Source: Methanoculleus sp.
GTDB taxonomy: Archaea > Halobacteriota > Methanomicrobia > Methanomicrobiales > Methanoculleaceae
Length of the DNA stretch: 64,000 bases
Direction of reading: 5' to 3'
NCBI GenBank assembly: GCA_018433835.1
Contig: JAHDQM010000047.1
Location: 49,612 to 113,611, forward strand
The position numbers were made by a program, and so were the translations under genes. The notes under the pieces were generated by a model that was given only the letters and a program-made list of their open reading frames with translations, searched no databases and was not told where the DNA came from. This document shows, piece by piece, positions 50,405-58,817 of this stretch. Each line of letters starts with the position of its first letter. The first letter of the stretch is position 1.

Positions 50405-51691
50405 ATGCGTTGGCAATATGTAACGGTACTGATGCTCCTGCTGGCACTCCTGGCTGCGCCGGGGGCGGCGCAAGGCACCAAGTACCTCTATGGAAGTCCA
50501 GATCTGTCGGCAACGATTTCCGGCACCAATGAGTTCGCACCGGGTGCCGAGACCAATCTCGCGATTATCGTATCCAATAGCGGTCTGAATACCCACAAGA
50601 TCTACGATTCAACGCTCGTCACCCCCGACGACGCGCCGAACACCGCGAAACTGGTAACCGTAGCGCTCAAGAGTAGCGACGCGTCGTTCACCATCAAGAC
50701 GGACCCCCAGTTCTTAAGCGACATTGTGGGCGGCGGCGCCGCGACCGCCACGTTCGAGGTGAAGGTGGCGGACTCCGCGGAGCCGGGCACCTACGTGCTG
50801 CCGCTCGAGGTGACCTACACTTACCTTGCGGATGCGGAAGAGTACGGGAGCGATCTCCTCCGCTACAACTACCAGAAGAAGACCGAAACCCTGCCGCTCA
50901 CCGTGCGGGTCACGCCCGACCTCCAGGTTGAGGTTCTTGACGTGCGGTCCGAGTCGCTGAACGTCGGCACGGAGGGTTACGTTTACCTGACCCTGAAGAA
51001 CATCGGGCACGACACGGCGAACAATGCCATTGCGAAGGTCACGAGAAACGGCGCGAGCCCGCTCATCCCCACCGACGGCAGCGCCTACGTCGGGACGTTC
51101 GAGCCGGGTGAGACGGTGGACATGAAGTTCAAGGTCTCGGTCGCCGACAGCGCCGAGCCCCTATCCTACCCGCTGGATGTCGTGGTCACCTACGAGGACT
51201 ACGAGGGATCGACAGCGACCTCCAAGGCGGTGACGATCGGCCTCCCGGTCGGCGGCAAGATCGACTTTGAGGTCGTCTCGCCGATGTCGATACTCTACCT
51301 GGGTAGTAACAGTGTCCTTGAGGTTGTGTACAAGAATACCGGAGCAGCGACGGTCTACAACGCCCAGGCCCGGATCAGCGCCGTCGACCCCTTCACCAGC
51401 AGCGACGACACCGCCTTCCTCGGCGACCTTGCCCCCGGCGAGACCGCGACGGCGCGGTTCGACGTGAACATCGACAGCGACGGTACCGAGAAAGAGTACG
51501 GGATCGACTCAGAGATCCGCTACCGCGACGACCTCGACAACAGCAAGATATCAGATACCATGAAGGTGCGGGTCGCGCTCGAACAGAGACAGGGTACCAT
51601 CTTCACGAACCCGATCTTCCTCGTCGCCATTGCGGCCGTCATCATCGGCGCAGGGTATTATATATTCGTGTACCGTAAGAAACAAAAATGA
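50405..51691 (+). CDS. Exported surface protein with CARDB/NEW3-type repeats (COG1361)
   Basis: A 428-residue protein with a signal peptide (cleavage likely after PGAAQ, about residue 23), three to four Ig-like repeats (openings FAPGAETNLAIIVSNSG, LNVGTEGYVYLTLKNIG and LYLGSNSVLEVVYKNTG, each followed by a LAPGETATARFDV-type strand) and a C-terminal membrane helix with basic end (IGAGYYIFVYRKKQK). It is anchored in the membrane and faces outside. The same architecture occurs in the protein at 43451-44587. Its stop overlaps the phosphoglucose isomerase start by four bases. Confidence 0.82.
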   Translation: MRWQYVTVLMLLLALLAAPGAAQGTKYLYGSPDLSATISGTNEFAPGAETNLAIIVSNSGLNTHKIYDSTLVTPDDAPNTAKLVTVALKSSDASFTIKTDPQFLSDIVGGGAATATFEVKVADSAEPGTYVLPLEVTYTYLADAEEYGSDLLRYNYQKKTETLPLTVRVTPDLQVEVLDVRSESLNVGTEGYVYLTLKNIGHDTANNAIAKVTRNGASPLIPTDGSAYVGTFEPGETVDMKFKVSVADSAEPLSYPLDVVVTYEDYEGSTATSKAVTIGLPVGGKIDFEVVSPMSILYLGSNSVLEVVYKNTGAATVYNAQARISAVDPFTSSDDTAFLGDLAPGETATARFDVNIDSDGTEKEYGIDSEIRYRDDLDNSKISDTMKVRVALEQRQGTIFTNPIFLVAIAAVIIGAGYYIFVYRKKQK

Positions 51692-52410
51692 ACGGGTACT
51701 GGGACGGACCTAAACCGGAGCCGCAGGTAAGGACGATCGAGGAGATGCGGGAAGTTCTCGCGGATCCCGGCTGCACCTCCGATCAGCCCCTCTATTTTAT
51801 GTACCGGGATCTCGCCAGGAGTGAGAGCGACCGGGAGTGGCTCCGGCAGCACCACGTCCGTTACGATATCACCGTCATTCCTGCCCGGATCCTCTGCGGG
51901 GAGTACGTCAAGACGAAGGGGCACTATCACATCGAGAACCCGGCAGGAGAACTCTACCCGGAGATCTACGAGGTGCTCGAGGGGACGGGCCACTACCTCC
52001 TCCAGACCCGCGATGCCGACGACGTGGTGATGATCGAGGGCACCGCAGGCGACAAGATCCTGATCCCGCCAGGATACGGCCACGTGACCATCAACCCCGC
52101 ACGGGAAGATCTCGTGATGGCAAACCTCGTCTCGTCGGAGTTCGCGAGCAACTACGGCCCCTACGCGGAACTGCGGGGCGCAGCCTACTACGAGATGGAG
52201 GGCGGGGCGCTGGTGAAGAACCCGCGCTACCCCGACGCTCCGCCGGTGCGCTACTGCGACCCGGTGGAGGTCCCGGACCTCGGGATCGAGAAAGAGGTCG
52301 GGCTTTACGACCTGATCGGGCGGCCCCGGTCGGTTGCGTTCTTAAACCACCCCGAGCAGTTCATGGAGATCTTCGCCGACGTGACCGGCGGGTGTCTGGT
52401 GAGGCGGTAG
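51688..52410 (+). CDS. pgiA: Cupin-type phosphoglucose isomerase
   Basis: A 240-residue archaeal PGI of the cupin fold, unrelated to the bacterial enzyme; it interconverts glucose 6-phosphate and fructose 6-phosphate. The metal-binding motif is in YVKTKGHYHIENPAGELYPEIYEVLEG (in part: TKGHYHI and YPEIYEVLEG, supplying two His and a Glu), with the last ligand in PPGYGHVTIN. The length is somewhat above the 190 residues of Pyrococcus PGI because of a C-terminal extension. The start overlaps the upstream surface-protein gene (ATGA), an odd pairing of envelope and sugar metabolism. Confidence 0.92.
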   Translation: MNGYWDGPKPEPQVRTIEEMREVLADPGCTSDQPLYFMYRDLARSESDREWLRQHHVRYDITVIPARILCGEYVKTKGHYHIENPAGELYPEIYEVLEGTGHYLLQTRDADDVVMIEGTAGDKILIPPGYGHVTINPAREDLVMANLVSSEFASNYGPYAELRGAAYYEMEGGALVKNPRYPDAPPVRYCDPVEVPDLGIEKEVGLYDLIGRPRSVAFLNHPEQFMEIFADVTGGCLVRR

Positions 52411-52905
52411 GGGGGTAAGGGGACGCTCCATCTTCTGGGACTTGGAACACTCAGGGCATCTCAGATTCAACTCATTTTGCGACTTCGCCCAGACCATGCA
52501 CGGCTTTCCATTGGATATCGCCACGCACTGCCCCCGCCCCGAGGTGTGGGGTGCGACGGGCCGTAGGGCCGGAGCATGAGCACCGAAGGTGCGGAGGAGG
52601 AGGCCGGAGGCCGGGCGGGGTGGGGATTACACGTCTCTTTTGGGATAGAGACAGGGGAGGGGGGAGCATCCCCCCCTCCCCGTCAGCCCCTCCCCCAGAC
52701 GCGATATCCCCACGGTCCAGTGTACGGGCAATTTTACTATTTTACAGTTTCATTTCTCTCCGACGATAGATGCACCTGAACTCCATCAGCTGCACCTCAA
52801 TAGGACATTTAGGAGCGATTTGCGACGGAAAATTTAGTTCCGAACTCGAGAAGCCCCTGGCTTCGAAGTCGCGTAGTTCCGAGCACCAAAATAGCGAAGT
52901 ATTGG
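52411..52905. other. Non-coding region with G-rich hairpins
   Basis: About 500 bases between pgiA and ncsA. It contains G-rich and C-rich tracts, a strong hairpin at 52654-52681 and an AT-richer right half (52740-52900). Short frames exist, but none has a ribosome binding site, codon pattern or family similarity that I would trust. It may be an old insertion or a repeat family of this genome. Confidence 0.5.
52654..52681. terminator. Strong GC hairpin downstream of pgiA
   Basis: GGGGAGGGGGG (52654-52664) and CCCCCCTCCCC (52671-52681) form a perfect 11-base-pair stem with a 6-base loop AGCATC. No T-run follows directly, so termination is plausible but unproven; a G-quadruplex on one strand is also possible. 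Confidence 0.4.
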
Positions 52906-53802
52906 TCAGGCTCCCTTCCGAACCTCATCAAGCACCTGGCACGTCCGGCAGACCTTCCCGCACAACTCGCCGCACCGCTCGCAGACCCGGAGCCCCTCCT
53001 CCTGCGGCTTCTCCGGGTTCCGGAGGGTCTCACCCAGGTTGACGAGCGAGTACTTCGTCGCCGGGTGGCGGTAGGTGTAGGCGTCGAGGATCCCCCGGAC
53101 GTCCCCCCGCAGGGCGTCGGCCGCATAGGGGCAGCCCGCAAGGTCGAACCCCTCGACGTGGAGGAAGGCATACAGCGCCACCTCGCGCTCCGGGATGTAC
53201 ATGAACGGCTTGATCCGTGGGACCATTCCTTCCACCTCCCGCATGGGGCGGGTGAGCCGCTCCGCATCCCCCCGAAGGACGTTCATCAGGACCGACTGGG
53301 CCTCGTCGTCCAGGTTGAACCCGTAGGCGAACTTCGTGACGCCCTCTTCGCGGGCGATCCGGTTCATCAACGCCCGCCGCAGCACGCCGCAGTAGGAGCA
53401 GGAGAGCCCTGTGCCCTTTCGGCCTACGATCTCGTCGAGCGTGACCCCGTACTCCTCGGCAAACGAGGCCGTCACCCAGGGGACGACGCCTATTCTTTCG
53501 GCAATCTTTTGGGCCTGGCCCGGGTCGCGGTAGCCCCTGATCCCTTCGTCCACGGTGATCGCCATCAGCCGGACATCCCGGCGCTCGCCGAGGAGCCGGT
53601 GGAGGAAGAAGAGGACGGCGCTTGAGTCCTTGCCCCCCGAGAGCGCCACCGCCACCGTATCCCCCGACTCGATCCAGCGGTGCTCCCGGATTGCCCGCTT
53701 TGCCTTCGCCTCGAAATCCCGGTTGAAGTGCTGCTCGCAGAGGTGCAGCCCCGAGTATCGCTGGAAGATGACCGCGTCGCGGCGGCACTTGCTGCACTGC
53801 AT
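52906..53802 (-). CDS. ncsA: tRNA 2-thiolation protein NcsA (TIGR00269/Ncs6/TtuA family)
   Basis: A 298-residue PP-loop enzyme. The N-terminal zinc site is C3-x2-C6 with a following C-x2-H (LHLCEQHF), the ATP loop is ALSGGKDSSAV (about 53-63), catalytic cysteines lie in GLSCSYCGVLRR, and the C-terminal zinc finger is CERCGELCGKVCRTCQ. The family activates the 2-position of U34 or U54 in tRNA and inserts sulfur using a [4Fe-4S] cluster and, in archaea, the ubiquitin-like SAMP proteins. The length fits. It is divergent from rio2 with 49 bases between. Confidence 0.92.
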   Translation of the reverse strand: MQCSKCRRDAVIFQRYSGLHLCEQHFNRDFEAKAKRAIREHRWIESGDTVAVALSGGKDSSAVLFFLHRLLGERRDVRLMAITVDEGIRGYRDPGQAQKIAERIGVVPWVTASFAEEYGVTLDEIVGRKGTGLSCSYCGVLRRALMNRIAREEGVTKFAYGFNLDDEAQSVLMNVLRGDAERLTRPMREVEGMVPRIKPFMYIPEREVALYAFLHVEGFDLAGCPYAADALRGDVRGILDAYTYRHPATKYSLVNLGETLRNPEKPQEEGLRVCERCGELCGKVCRTCQVLDEVRKGA

Positions 53803-53851
53803 GCTTTCTCGATCATCCTTTTATCACCGTGCCACATAAATTGTGTAGAAG

Positions 53852-54709
53852 ATGCCCGTTCCTGCAGAATACGTGCGATCTCTGCACGCCTACGAACTCC
53901 GGATCCTGCTCGCCCTCGAACGTCTCATGCGCCGGTACCGGTGGGTGCCGCTCGAGGTGCTCAAGTCGGCCACCAAATTCTCGGAGTCCGAGCTCTCCTA
54001 CCGCCTGGGCAGGCTGATGGCCATGGATATGGTCAGGTACGAGAAAGTCCCCTACGAGGGTTACGCCCTCGTCTTCAACGGCTACGACAGCCTGGCTCTC
54101 CACACCCTCACCCGCCGGGGCACCGTTCAGGCGCTCGGGACGCTGATCGGCGTCGGGAAGGAGTCGGAGGTCTACGAGGCGATGGGGCTCGGGGTCGTGG
54201 TGCTGAAGTTCCACCGGGTCGGGCAGCGGTCGTTCCAGTCCGCCCGCGTAAAGCGGGGCTACATGCCGGAGGGCGGGCACTGCCCCTGGATATTCGCCTC
54301 GAGCAACTCGGCGAAGATGGAGTACGACGCCTTGAAGACCCTCCACCCCGCCGTCTCGGTCCCGCTTCCTATCGACCAGAACCGGCACGTCGTGGCGATG
54401 TCGTTTGTGCCGGGTGTCAACCTCTCGCGGGCGGCCCTTGAGGAGCCGGAGCCGATCCTTGATCGGATCCTCGATAACGTCCGGGAAGCCTACCGCCTCG
54501 GCATCATCCACGGCGACTTAAGCGAGTTCAACGTCATGGTCGACGAGGGGCAGTGCTGGCTGATCGACTGGCCCCAGTGGGTGGAGACCGCCCACCCCAA
54601 CGCCGGCGAGATCCTCGCACGGGATATCGAAAACATCCTCCAGTACTTCAAACGAAAATACGCTCTCGTATACCCCTTCGACGAAGCACTGGCACGGGTG
54701 GTCGGGTGA
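53852..54709 (+). CDS. rio2: RIO2 serine kinase (ribosome biogenesis ATPase)
   Basis: A 285-residue protein. The N-terminal winged helix (about 10-80) is specific to Rio2. The kinase part has the P-loop-like LGTLIGVGKESEVYEA, the catalytic loop HGDLSEFNVMV and the metal motif IDWPQWV, which replaces the DFG of ordinary kinases. Rio2 acts in late maturation of the small ribosomal subunit. Its stop overlaps the GTG start of the next gene by three bases within GTGA, so a large RNase H-fold protein is translated directly after it. Confidence 0.94.
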   Translation: MPVPAEYVRSLHAYELRILLALERLMRRYRWVPLEVLKSATKFSESELSYRLGRLMAMDMVRYEKVPYEGYALVFNGYDSLALHTLTRRGTVQALGTLIGVGKESEVYEAMGLGVVVLKFHRVGQRSFQSARVKRGYMPEGGHCPWIFASSNSAKMEYDALKTLHPAVSVPLPIDQNRHVVAMSFVPGVNLSRAALEEPEPILDRILDNVREAYRLGIIHGDLSEFNVMVDEGQCWLIDWPQWVETAHPNAGEILARDIENILQYFKRKYALVYPFDEALARVVG

Positions 54710-56658
54710 AGGTCTTCGGGATCGACATCATCAAGGGCTCGGTCCGTTCCCGTACCCGGCGGCCCGTCTACGCACTCTGCCGGGTGGAAGACGGCGAGGT
54801 CCAGGGGGTCGAGGAGGTCACCGGGTTCCGGCTCCAGCGCCTCCTCGCTGCCGAGCAGCCCGACATTCTCGCGGTGGACAGCCTCCAGGAGGTCGCGGCC
54901 GACCAGCACGAACTTTACGCATTCCTGCAGACGCTCCCGCCCTCGACGAAACTCGTCCAGGTGACCGGCGGCGAGAAGAAAGAGAGTCTCGGAAAAGTTG
55001 CCGCCCGCTACAACATCAGTTTCAACAAGTTCGACCCCTACGCCGAGGCCCGGACCACCGCCCGGGTGGCCTCCCTCGGGGCGGGCGTCGAGGTGATCGC
55101 GTTCGAGAACACCACCGACATCGTGGTGAGCAGGCACCGCTCGCCCGGCCGGGGCGGGTGGAGCCAGAACCGCTACGCGAGAAAGATCCACGGCGCCGTG
55201 TTGCAGAAAGCCCGGGAGATCGAGGACCGGCTCAGGGGCGCCGGTCTCGACTACGAGAAGAAGGAGACGAAAGCCTTCGGCGGGTATTCAAGGGTCGCCT
55301 TCCGGGTCATCGCCCCCCGGGACATGGTCCCGGTCCACTCCTCCCGGGGCGCCGACGTCCAGGTCCGGGTGACCGGCAGGCAACTCGACCGGATACGGTT
55401 CGAACCGCTCTCCAGCCGCCCCCGCTACCTGATCGTCGGGCTCGACCCGGGGACCACCACCGGCATCGCCGCCGTGGACCTCGACGGGAACCTGGTCCTT
55501 CTCTCGAGTTCCCGGCAGATGACGATGTCCGACATCGTCGAGGAACTCTACCGCGCCGGAAAACCGCTCATCATTGCCTCCGACGTCCAGCAGATGCCCT
55601 ACTCGGTCGAGAAGATCCGCCGGGCGTTCAACGCCATCCCCTACACCCCGAAGCAGTCGCTCTCGGTGGAGGCGAAGTACGACCTGACCGCGCCGTTCTC
55701 CTACACGAACGACCACGAGCGCGACGCTCTCTCGGCGGCGCTGGACGCCTACCGGAGCCTCCAGAACAAGTTCAGGAACATCGCCAAAAGAGTGGGGCCG
55801 GGATTCAATCTCGACGAGGTGCGGGCACGGGTGCTCCGGGGCCAGCCGCTCGATACGGTCCTTGCGGATCTGCAGGGAGTTCCGGCGGCGAAGAAGGAGG
55901 CGGAACCGGCAGTGGAGGCCGAGCCGGAGCGCCCGGTCGAGGACGAGCGGGTGATGGCGCTCGACGGGATGGTCAAGAGGCTCCGCAGTTACGTGCAGGA
56001 ACTGCAGGACGACCTCCGGGAACGCGACCGGGAGATGGAACGGCTGCGGCAGGGCCTGCGCCGGGCGCGCTCCGCAACCGAGCGGAGGGTCCGCCGGGAC
56101 GCGGAACTGGCGACGAAAGACGCGACCATCGAGAGCCTGCGCGAGCAGCTCCGGGGCGAGCGGCGGCGGTCCCGGCGGCTGAAGAAGCGCCTGGAGCGGA
56201 TGCAGGCCGTCGCGAAGATCGAGGTCTCCGAAGACTACACCCCGCTCAAGGTGCTCGACTCCCTCACCCGGGAAGGGATGCGGGGCCTCCAGGAGGGGAT
56301 CGGTATCGCCGAAGGCGACGTCCTCTACGTCCCCCGGGCCCACGGCTGGGGCCGGGGCGTGGTGAAGGACCTCGCGGCGACGGGGGTCCGGGCGCTGGTC
56401 GTCGGCGGGGAACCACCCGACCCGCATCTGGTCCGGGTCGCCCGCGAGGCCGATCTCCCCCTCCTCCCCGCAGACACCGTCATGCCGGATATCAGGGGCA
56501 GGACCGGGGCGGCAAAGACCGGGGCGGTCGAGGAGGCAATCGCCGAATGGGAGGAGGAGCAGAAAGAGTTCCGGCGCGAGCAGGAGGCCGAGCGGGTCGA
56601 GTACATCTTCAAGGAGTACCGGAGCGAGCGGGAGAAGGAGGTGCGCCGCGGTGGATGA
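54706..56658 (+). CDS. DUF460 (COG2433) RNase H-fold protein with coiled coil
   Basis: A 650-residue archaeal protein of unknown function. The N-terminal region (about 1-230, beginning VFGIDIIKGSVRSRTRRPVYA in part: GIDIIKGSVRSRTRR) and a second domain starting LIVGLDPGTTTGIAAVDLDG (about 243-262) show the first-strand acidic signature of RuvC/RNase H folds; later KYDLTAPFSYTNDHERDAL supplies further acidic residues. A charged coiled coil follows (about 425-510) and then a small C-terminal domain with YTPLKVLDSLTREGM and VLYVPRAHGWGRGV. The start is GTG, overlapping rio2. It also overlaps thiL, so all three are coupled. A nucleic-acid role linked to ribosome maturation is inferred. Confidence 0.85.
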   Translation: MKVFGIDIIKGSVRSRTRRPVYALCRVEDGEVQGVEEVTGFRLQRLLAAEQPDILAVDSLQEVAADQHELYAFLQTLPPSTKLVQVTGGEKKESLGKVAARYNISFNKFDPYAEARTTARVASLGAGVEVIAFENTTDIVVSRHRSPGRGGWSQNRYARKIHGAVLQKAREIEDRLRGAGLDYEKKETKAFGGYSRVAFRVIAPRDMVPVHSSRGADVQVRVTGRQLDRIRFEPLSSRPRYLIVGLDPGTTTGIAAVDLDGNLVLLSSSRQMTMSDIVEELYRAGKPLIIASDVQQMPYSVEKIRRAFNAIPYTPKQSLSVEAKYDLTAPFSYTNDHERDALSAALDAYRSLQNKFRNIAKRVGPGFNLDEVRARVLRGQPLDTVLADLQGVPAAKKEAEPAVEAEPERPVEDERVMALDGMVKRLRSYVQELQDDLRERDREMERLRQGLRRARSATERRVRRDAELATKDATIESLREQLRGERRRSRRLKKRLERMQAVAKIEVSEDYTPLKVLDSLTREGMRGLQEGIGIAEGDVLYVPRAHGWGRGVVKDLAATGVRALVVGGEPPDPHLVRVAREADLPLLPADTVMPDIRGRTGAAKTGAVEEAIAEWEEEQKEFRREQEAERVEYIFKEYRSEREKEVRRGG

Positions 56659-57511
56659 ACGTGGCCTGCACCGGCTTATCGGGACGATCATCGACCCGGA
56701 GCGGCTCGAGGACGACTGCGCCGTCATTCCCTGCGGCGACCGTCTCATGGTCGCGAGCACCGATATGCTCCACGAGACGACCGATTTTCCGGCCGGGATG
56801 ACCGACTGGCAGGCGGGCTGGATGGCGGTGGCGGTCACGCTCTCCGACATCGCGAGCATGGGCGCGGCGCCGGGGCAGGTGCTCCTCGCGGTCGGCCTCG
56901 ACCGGCCGGAACGCCTCCGCGGGATCATGGAGGGCGCATGGGACTGCTGCACGGCGTTCGGCGCCGAACTCGTGGGAGGAGACCTCGACGCCCACCGGGA
57001 ACTGACGATCGTGAGCACGGGACTTGGAGCCGTCGAGCCGGAGCACCTCATCAGACGGCGGGGGGCGCGGCCGGGCGACGTCGTCGCGGTCACAGGATCG
57101 CTCGGCGAGGCCCAGGCCGCCCTGAACGGCTACGACCGGTATTTGAGGAAACTTCTCGAGCCGCAGCCCCGCGTGAGGGAGGGCGAGATCCTCGGCCGTG
57201 CCGGGGTCTCGGCGATGATGGACATCTCCGACGGCCTTGCCCTCTCCCTCCACGACCTTCTGGCGGTGAACGACTGCGGCTTTTCCGTCGATACCGCCCG
57301 CCTCCCGCTCCCGGCCGGCGTGCCGGAGGACGAGGGGCGGGAACTCGCGCTCTACGGCGGGGGCGACTTCGAACTTCTCTTCTGCGCTCCCCCCACCATC
57401 CTCCCGGTCCCGGGAGTCGAGGCGCACGTCATCGGGGAGGTCATAGTGGAGCGGGCGGTCCTGGCGGACGAAAAACCGCTCGAACGCCGGGGCTACCTGC
57501 ACGAGTGGTGA
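56651..57511 (+). CDS. thiL: Thiamine-monophosphate kinase
   Basis: A 286-residue ThiL, which phosphorylates thiamine monophosphate to the diphosphate with ATP. The metal-binding N-terminal DDCAVIP, the central TLSDIASMGAAP, GGDLDA and the late MDISDGLALSLHDL and YGGGDFELLF signatures are present. The start is GTG at 56651, eight bases inside the end of the DUF460 gene. It is the last gene before the AT-rich island; the base composition changes within a few bases after its stop. Confidence 0.93.
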   Translation: MDERGLHRLIGTIIDPERLEDDCAVIPCGDRLMVASTDMLHETTDFPAGMTDWQAGWMAVAVTLSDIASMGAAPGQVLLAVGLDRPERLRGIMEGAWDCCTAFGAELVGGDLDAHRELTIVSTGLGAVEPEHLIRRRGARPGDVVAVTGSLGEAQAALNGYDRYLRKLLEPQPRVREGEILGRAGVSAMMDISDGLALSLHDLLAVNDCGFSVDTARLPLPAGVPEDEGRELALYGGGDFELLFCAPPTILPVPGVEAHVIGEVIVERAVLADEKPLERRGYLHEW

Positions 57512-57555
57512 ATCCTTCGCGCACAGAAACTAAAAGGTGACGTTATCACAGATAG

Positions 57556-57587
57556 TAGTAAACACTATGTGTAAAGTGTTGTTACTA
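57556..57587. promoter_or_regulatory. Inverted repeat upstream of the island operon, candidate operator
   Basis: TAGTA-AACACT (57556-57566) and AGTGTT-GT-TACTA (57575-57587) are complementary apart from a two-base insertion, around an 8-base centre. It stands 60-90 bases before the first island gene, beside AT-rich sequence suitable for a promoter. Autoregulation by the antitoxin is the obvious hypothesis. Confidence 0.45.
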
Positions 57588-57650
57588 AAAGGAAAACCAA
57601 GCAGCACTTTCACCCCGCTTACGGCATAGGCATATGATATCCGAAGTGTA

Positions 57651-58259
57651 GTGCTCAAGTTAATCGCTCTGATGGAATTTGATATGACCCCCTTGGCACA
57701 TATAGATCTTAACGATGAGGAGAAACTCATATTGTACTCGCTGGGCGCTCTCGATAATACTCCACTAAGAAGTAAAGTTAAGATCCAGAAATTGCTATTT
57801 CTCGTATCTAACGTGTTCAAAGGCTTTCAGGGATTGCTAAAATTTGAACCCCACCTCCTAGGACCATACAGTGAAACGGTAAACGATGTTCTGGAATCCC
57901 TGATAAAATTGGAGTTAGTGGAACAGAAAGGGGCGCGATACCAACTATCGCAAGGTGGATTACGCATATTCAATGCACTCGATCCGAAACCCGATCTGGT
58001 TCGCGTGATTGAAGATTTTAAAGCGTTTCTGCACGACCTATCGGATGAAGAAGTGCTTACCTTCATATACGTCTCTTATCCAGACTATATAAGCGAGTCA
58101 ATCAAATGGGATGAATTAAAGCCGCAGAGACAAAAACTCGCAATAAGTCTCTTAAAAAAGAATAAAGTGAGCTTCTCTAAAGCTGCAGAGATTGCAGGCC
58201 AGGATCCTATCGAATTTGATGAAAAACTGCGCAATCAAGGGATTCGGTGGCGCTCTTGA
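57651..58259 (+). CDS. Candidate antitoxin: Panacea/DUF4065-like domain fused to a UPF0175-type helix-turn-helix
   Basis: A 202-residue protein in the AT-rich island. Residues 20-110 (EEKLILYSLGALDNTPLRSKVKIQKLLFLVSNVF in part: KVKIQKLLFLVSNVFKGF, then EPHLLGPYSETVNDVLESLIKLELV) resemble the Panacea (SocA/DUF4065) fold, a domain found in many antitoxins. The C-terminal 35 residues, NKVSFSKAAEIAGQDPIEFD, then EKLRNQGIRWRS, match the UPF0175 helix-turn-helix typical of antitoxins of PIN-type toxins. The fusion would be a composite antitoxin. The start is uncertain: GTG 57651 is given, and ATG 57672 and 57684 are alternatives. The stop overlaps the next gene by 13 bases. Confidence 0.65.
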   Translation: MLKLIALMEFDMTPLAHIDLNDEEKLILYSLGALDNTPLRSKVKIQKLLFLVSNVFKGFQGLLKFEPHLLGPYSETVNDVLESLIKLELVEQKGARYQLSQGGLRIFNALDPKPDLVRVIEDFKAFLHDLSDEEVLTFIYVSYPDYISESIKWDELKPQRQKLAISLLKKNKVSFSKAAEIAGQDPIEFDEKLRNQGIRWRS

Positions 58260-58816
58260 AGACCACAAAGATACTAGACAATACTGTAATATCTGCAGCT
58301 ATTAATGAGATCAAGGCAATCAATTTGCTATCAATCTGTAGTGCGAGCTATGCATTGGTTACCAGCTTGGAAGTGTTCCACGAAGCTTGTGGAGGGAACC
58401 TACATCAGGTAAAAAAAGATGGCCAAATAGAGATACAAGATAAAACAAAGGATCAAAAATTCATACAGATTGTCTCATATTTGCGTGACAGGTATCCGTA
58501 CCTGCACGAGGGGGAATTGTCCGCCTTCACCCTTGCACTTCTGGATTATGCTTGTTCTGGAGAGAGCTACTTTTTAGTCACAGACGATAGGGCAATGCGG
58601 AGGCGAATTGATGAGATTATAACATCCCCACAGATAACCAGCGTGTGCCAGATGCGGATCCAGAATTTTAACCATACAGGTACAATAGGCCTCATTAAAC
58701 GATTGTATCAGAAAAGATGCCTTTCGAATGAGGAAATCGACGAGGTAATCGCTAATTTGCGAGAAAGCACCTTTTATATAACAGAAGAACTCTTAAAAGA
58801 GTTAAAGAGACGTTAA
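58247..58816 (+). CDS. PIN-domain-like nuclease, candidate toxin
   Basis: A 189-residue protein with the layout of PIN RNases: an N-terminal strand with an acidic residue (TKILDNTVISAAINE), a helical middle, HEGELSAFTLALLDYA with the second acidic residue, and FLVTDDRAMRRRID with the third pair, corresponding to the T-D-D motif of the DUF3368-like subgroup. The C-terminal 60 residues add helices seen in that subgroup. It overlaps the antitoxin candidate by 13 bases (start GTG 58247, or TTG 58256) and is followed by a third gene after 1 base. Such partners usually cleave tRNA or mRNA until neutralised. Confidence 0.7.
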   Translation: MALLKTTKILDNTVISAAINEIKAINLLSICSASYALVTSLEVFHEACGGNLHQVKKDGQIEIQDKTKDQKFIQIVSYLRDRYPYLHEGELSAFTLALLDYACSGESYFLVTDDRAMRRRIDEIITSPQITSVCQMRIQNFNHTGTIGLIKRLYQKRCLSNEEIDEVIANLRESTFYITEELLKELKRR

Positions 58817-58817
58817 T

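Noticed and set aside
52411..52905. Short frames between pgiA and ncsA
   Set aside because: No ribosome binding sites, no family similarity, and composition is dominated by G/C tracts and a hairpin.
55158..56801. Long frame inside the DUF460 gene
   Set aside because: Shadow frame of low complexity, while DUF460 has structured motifs along its full length.
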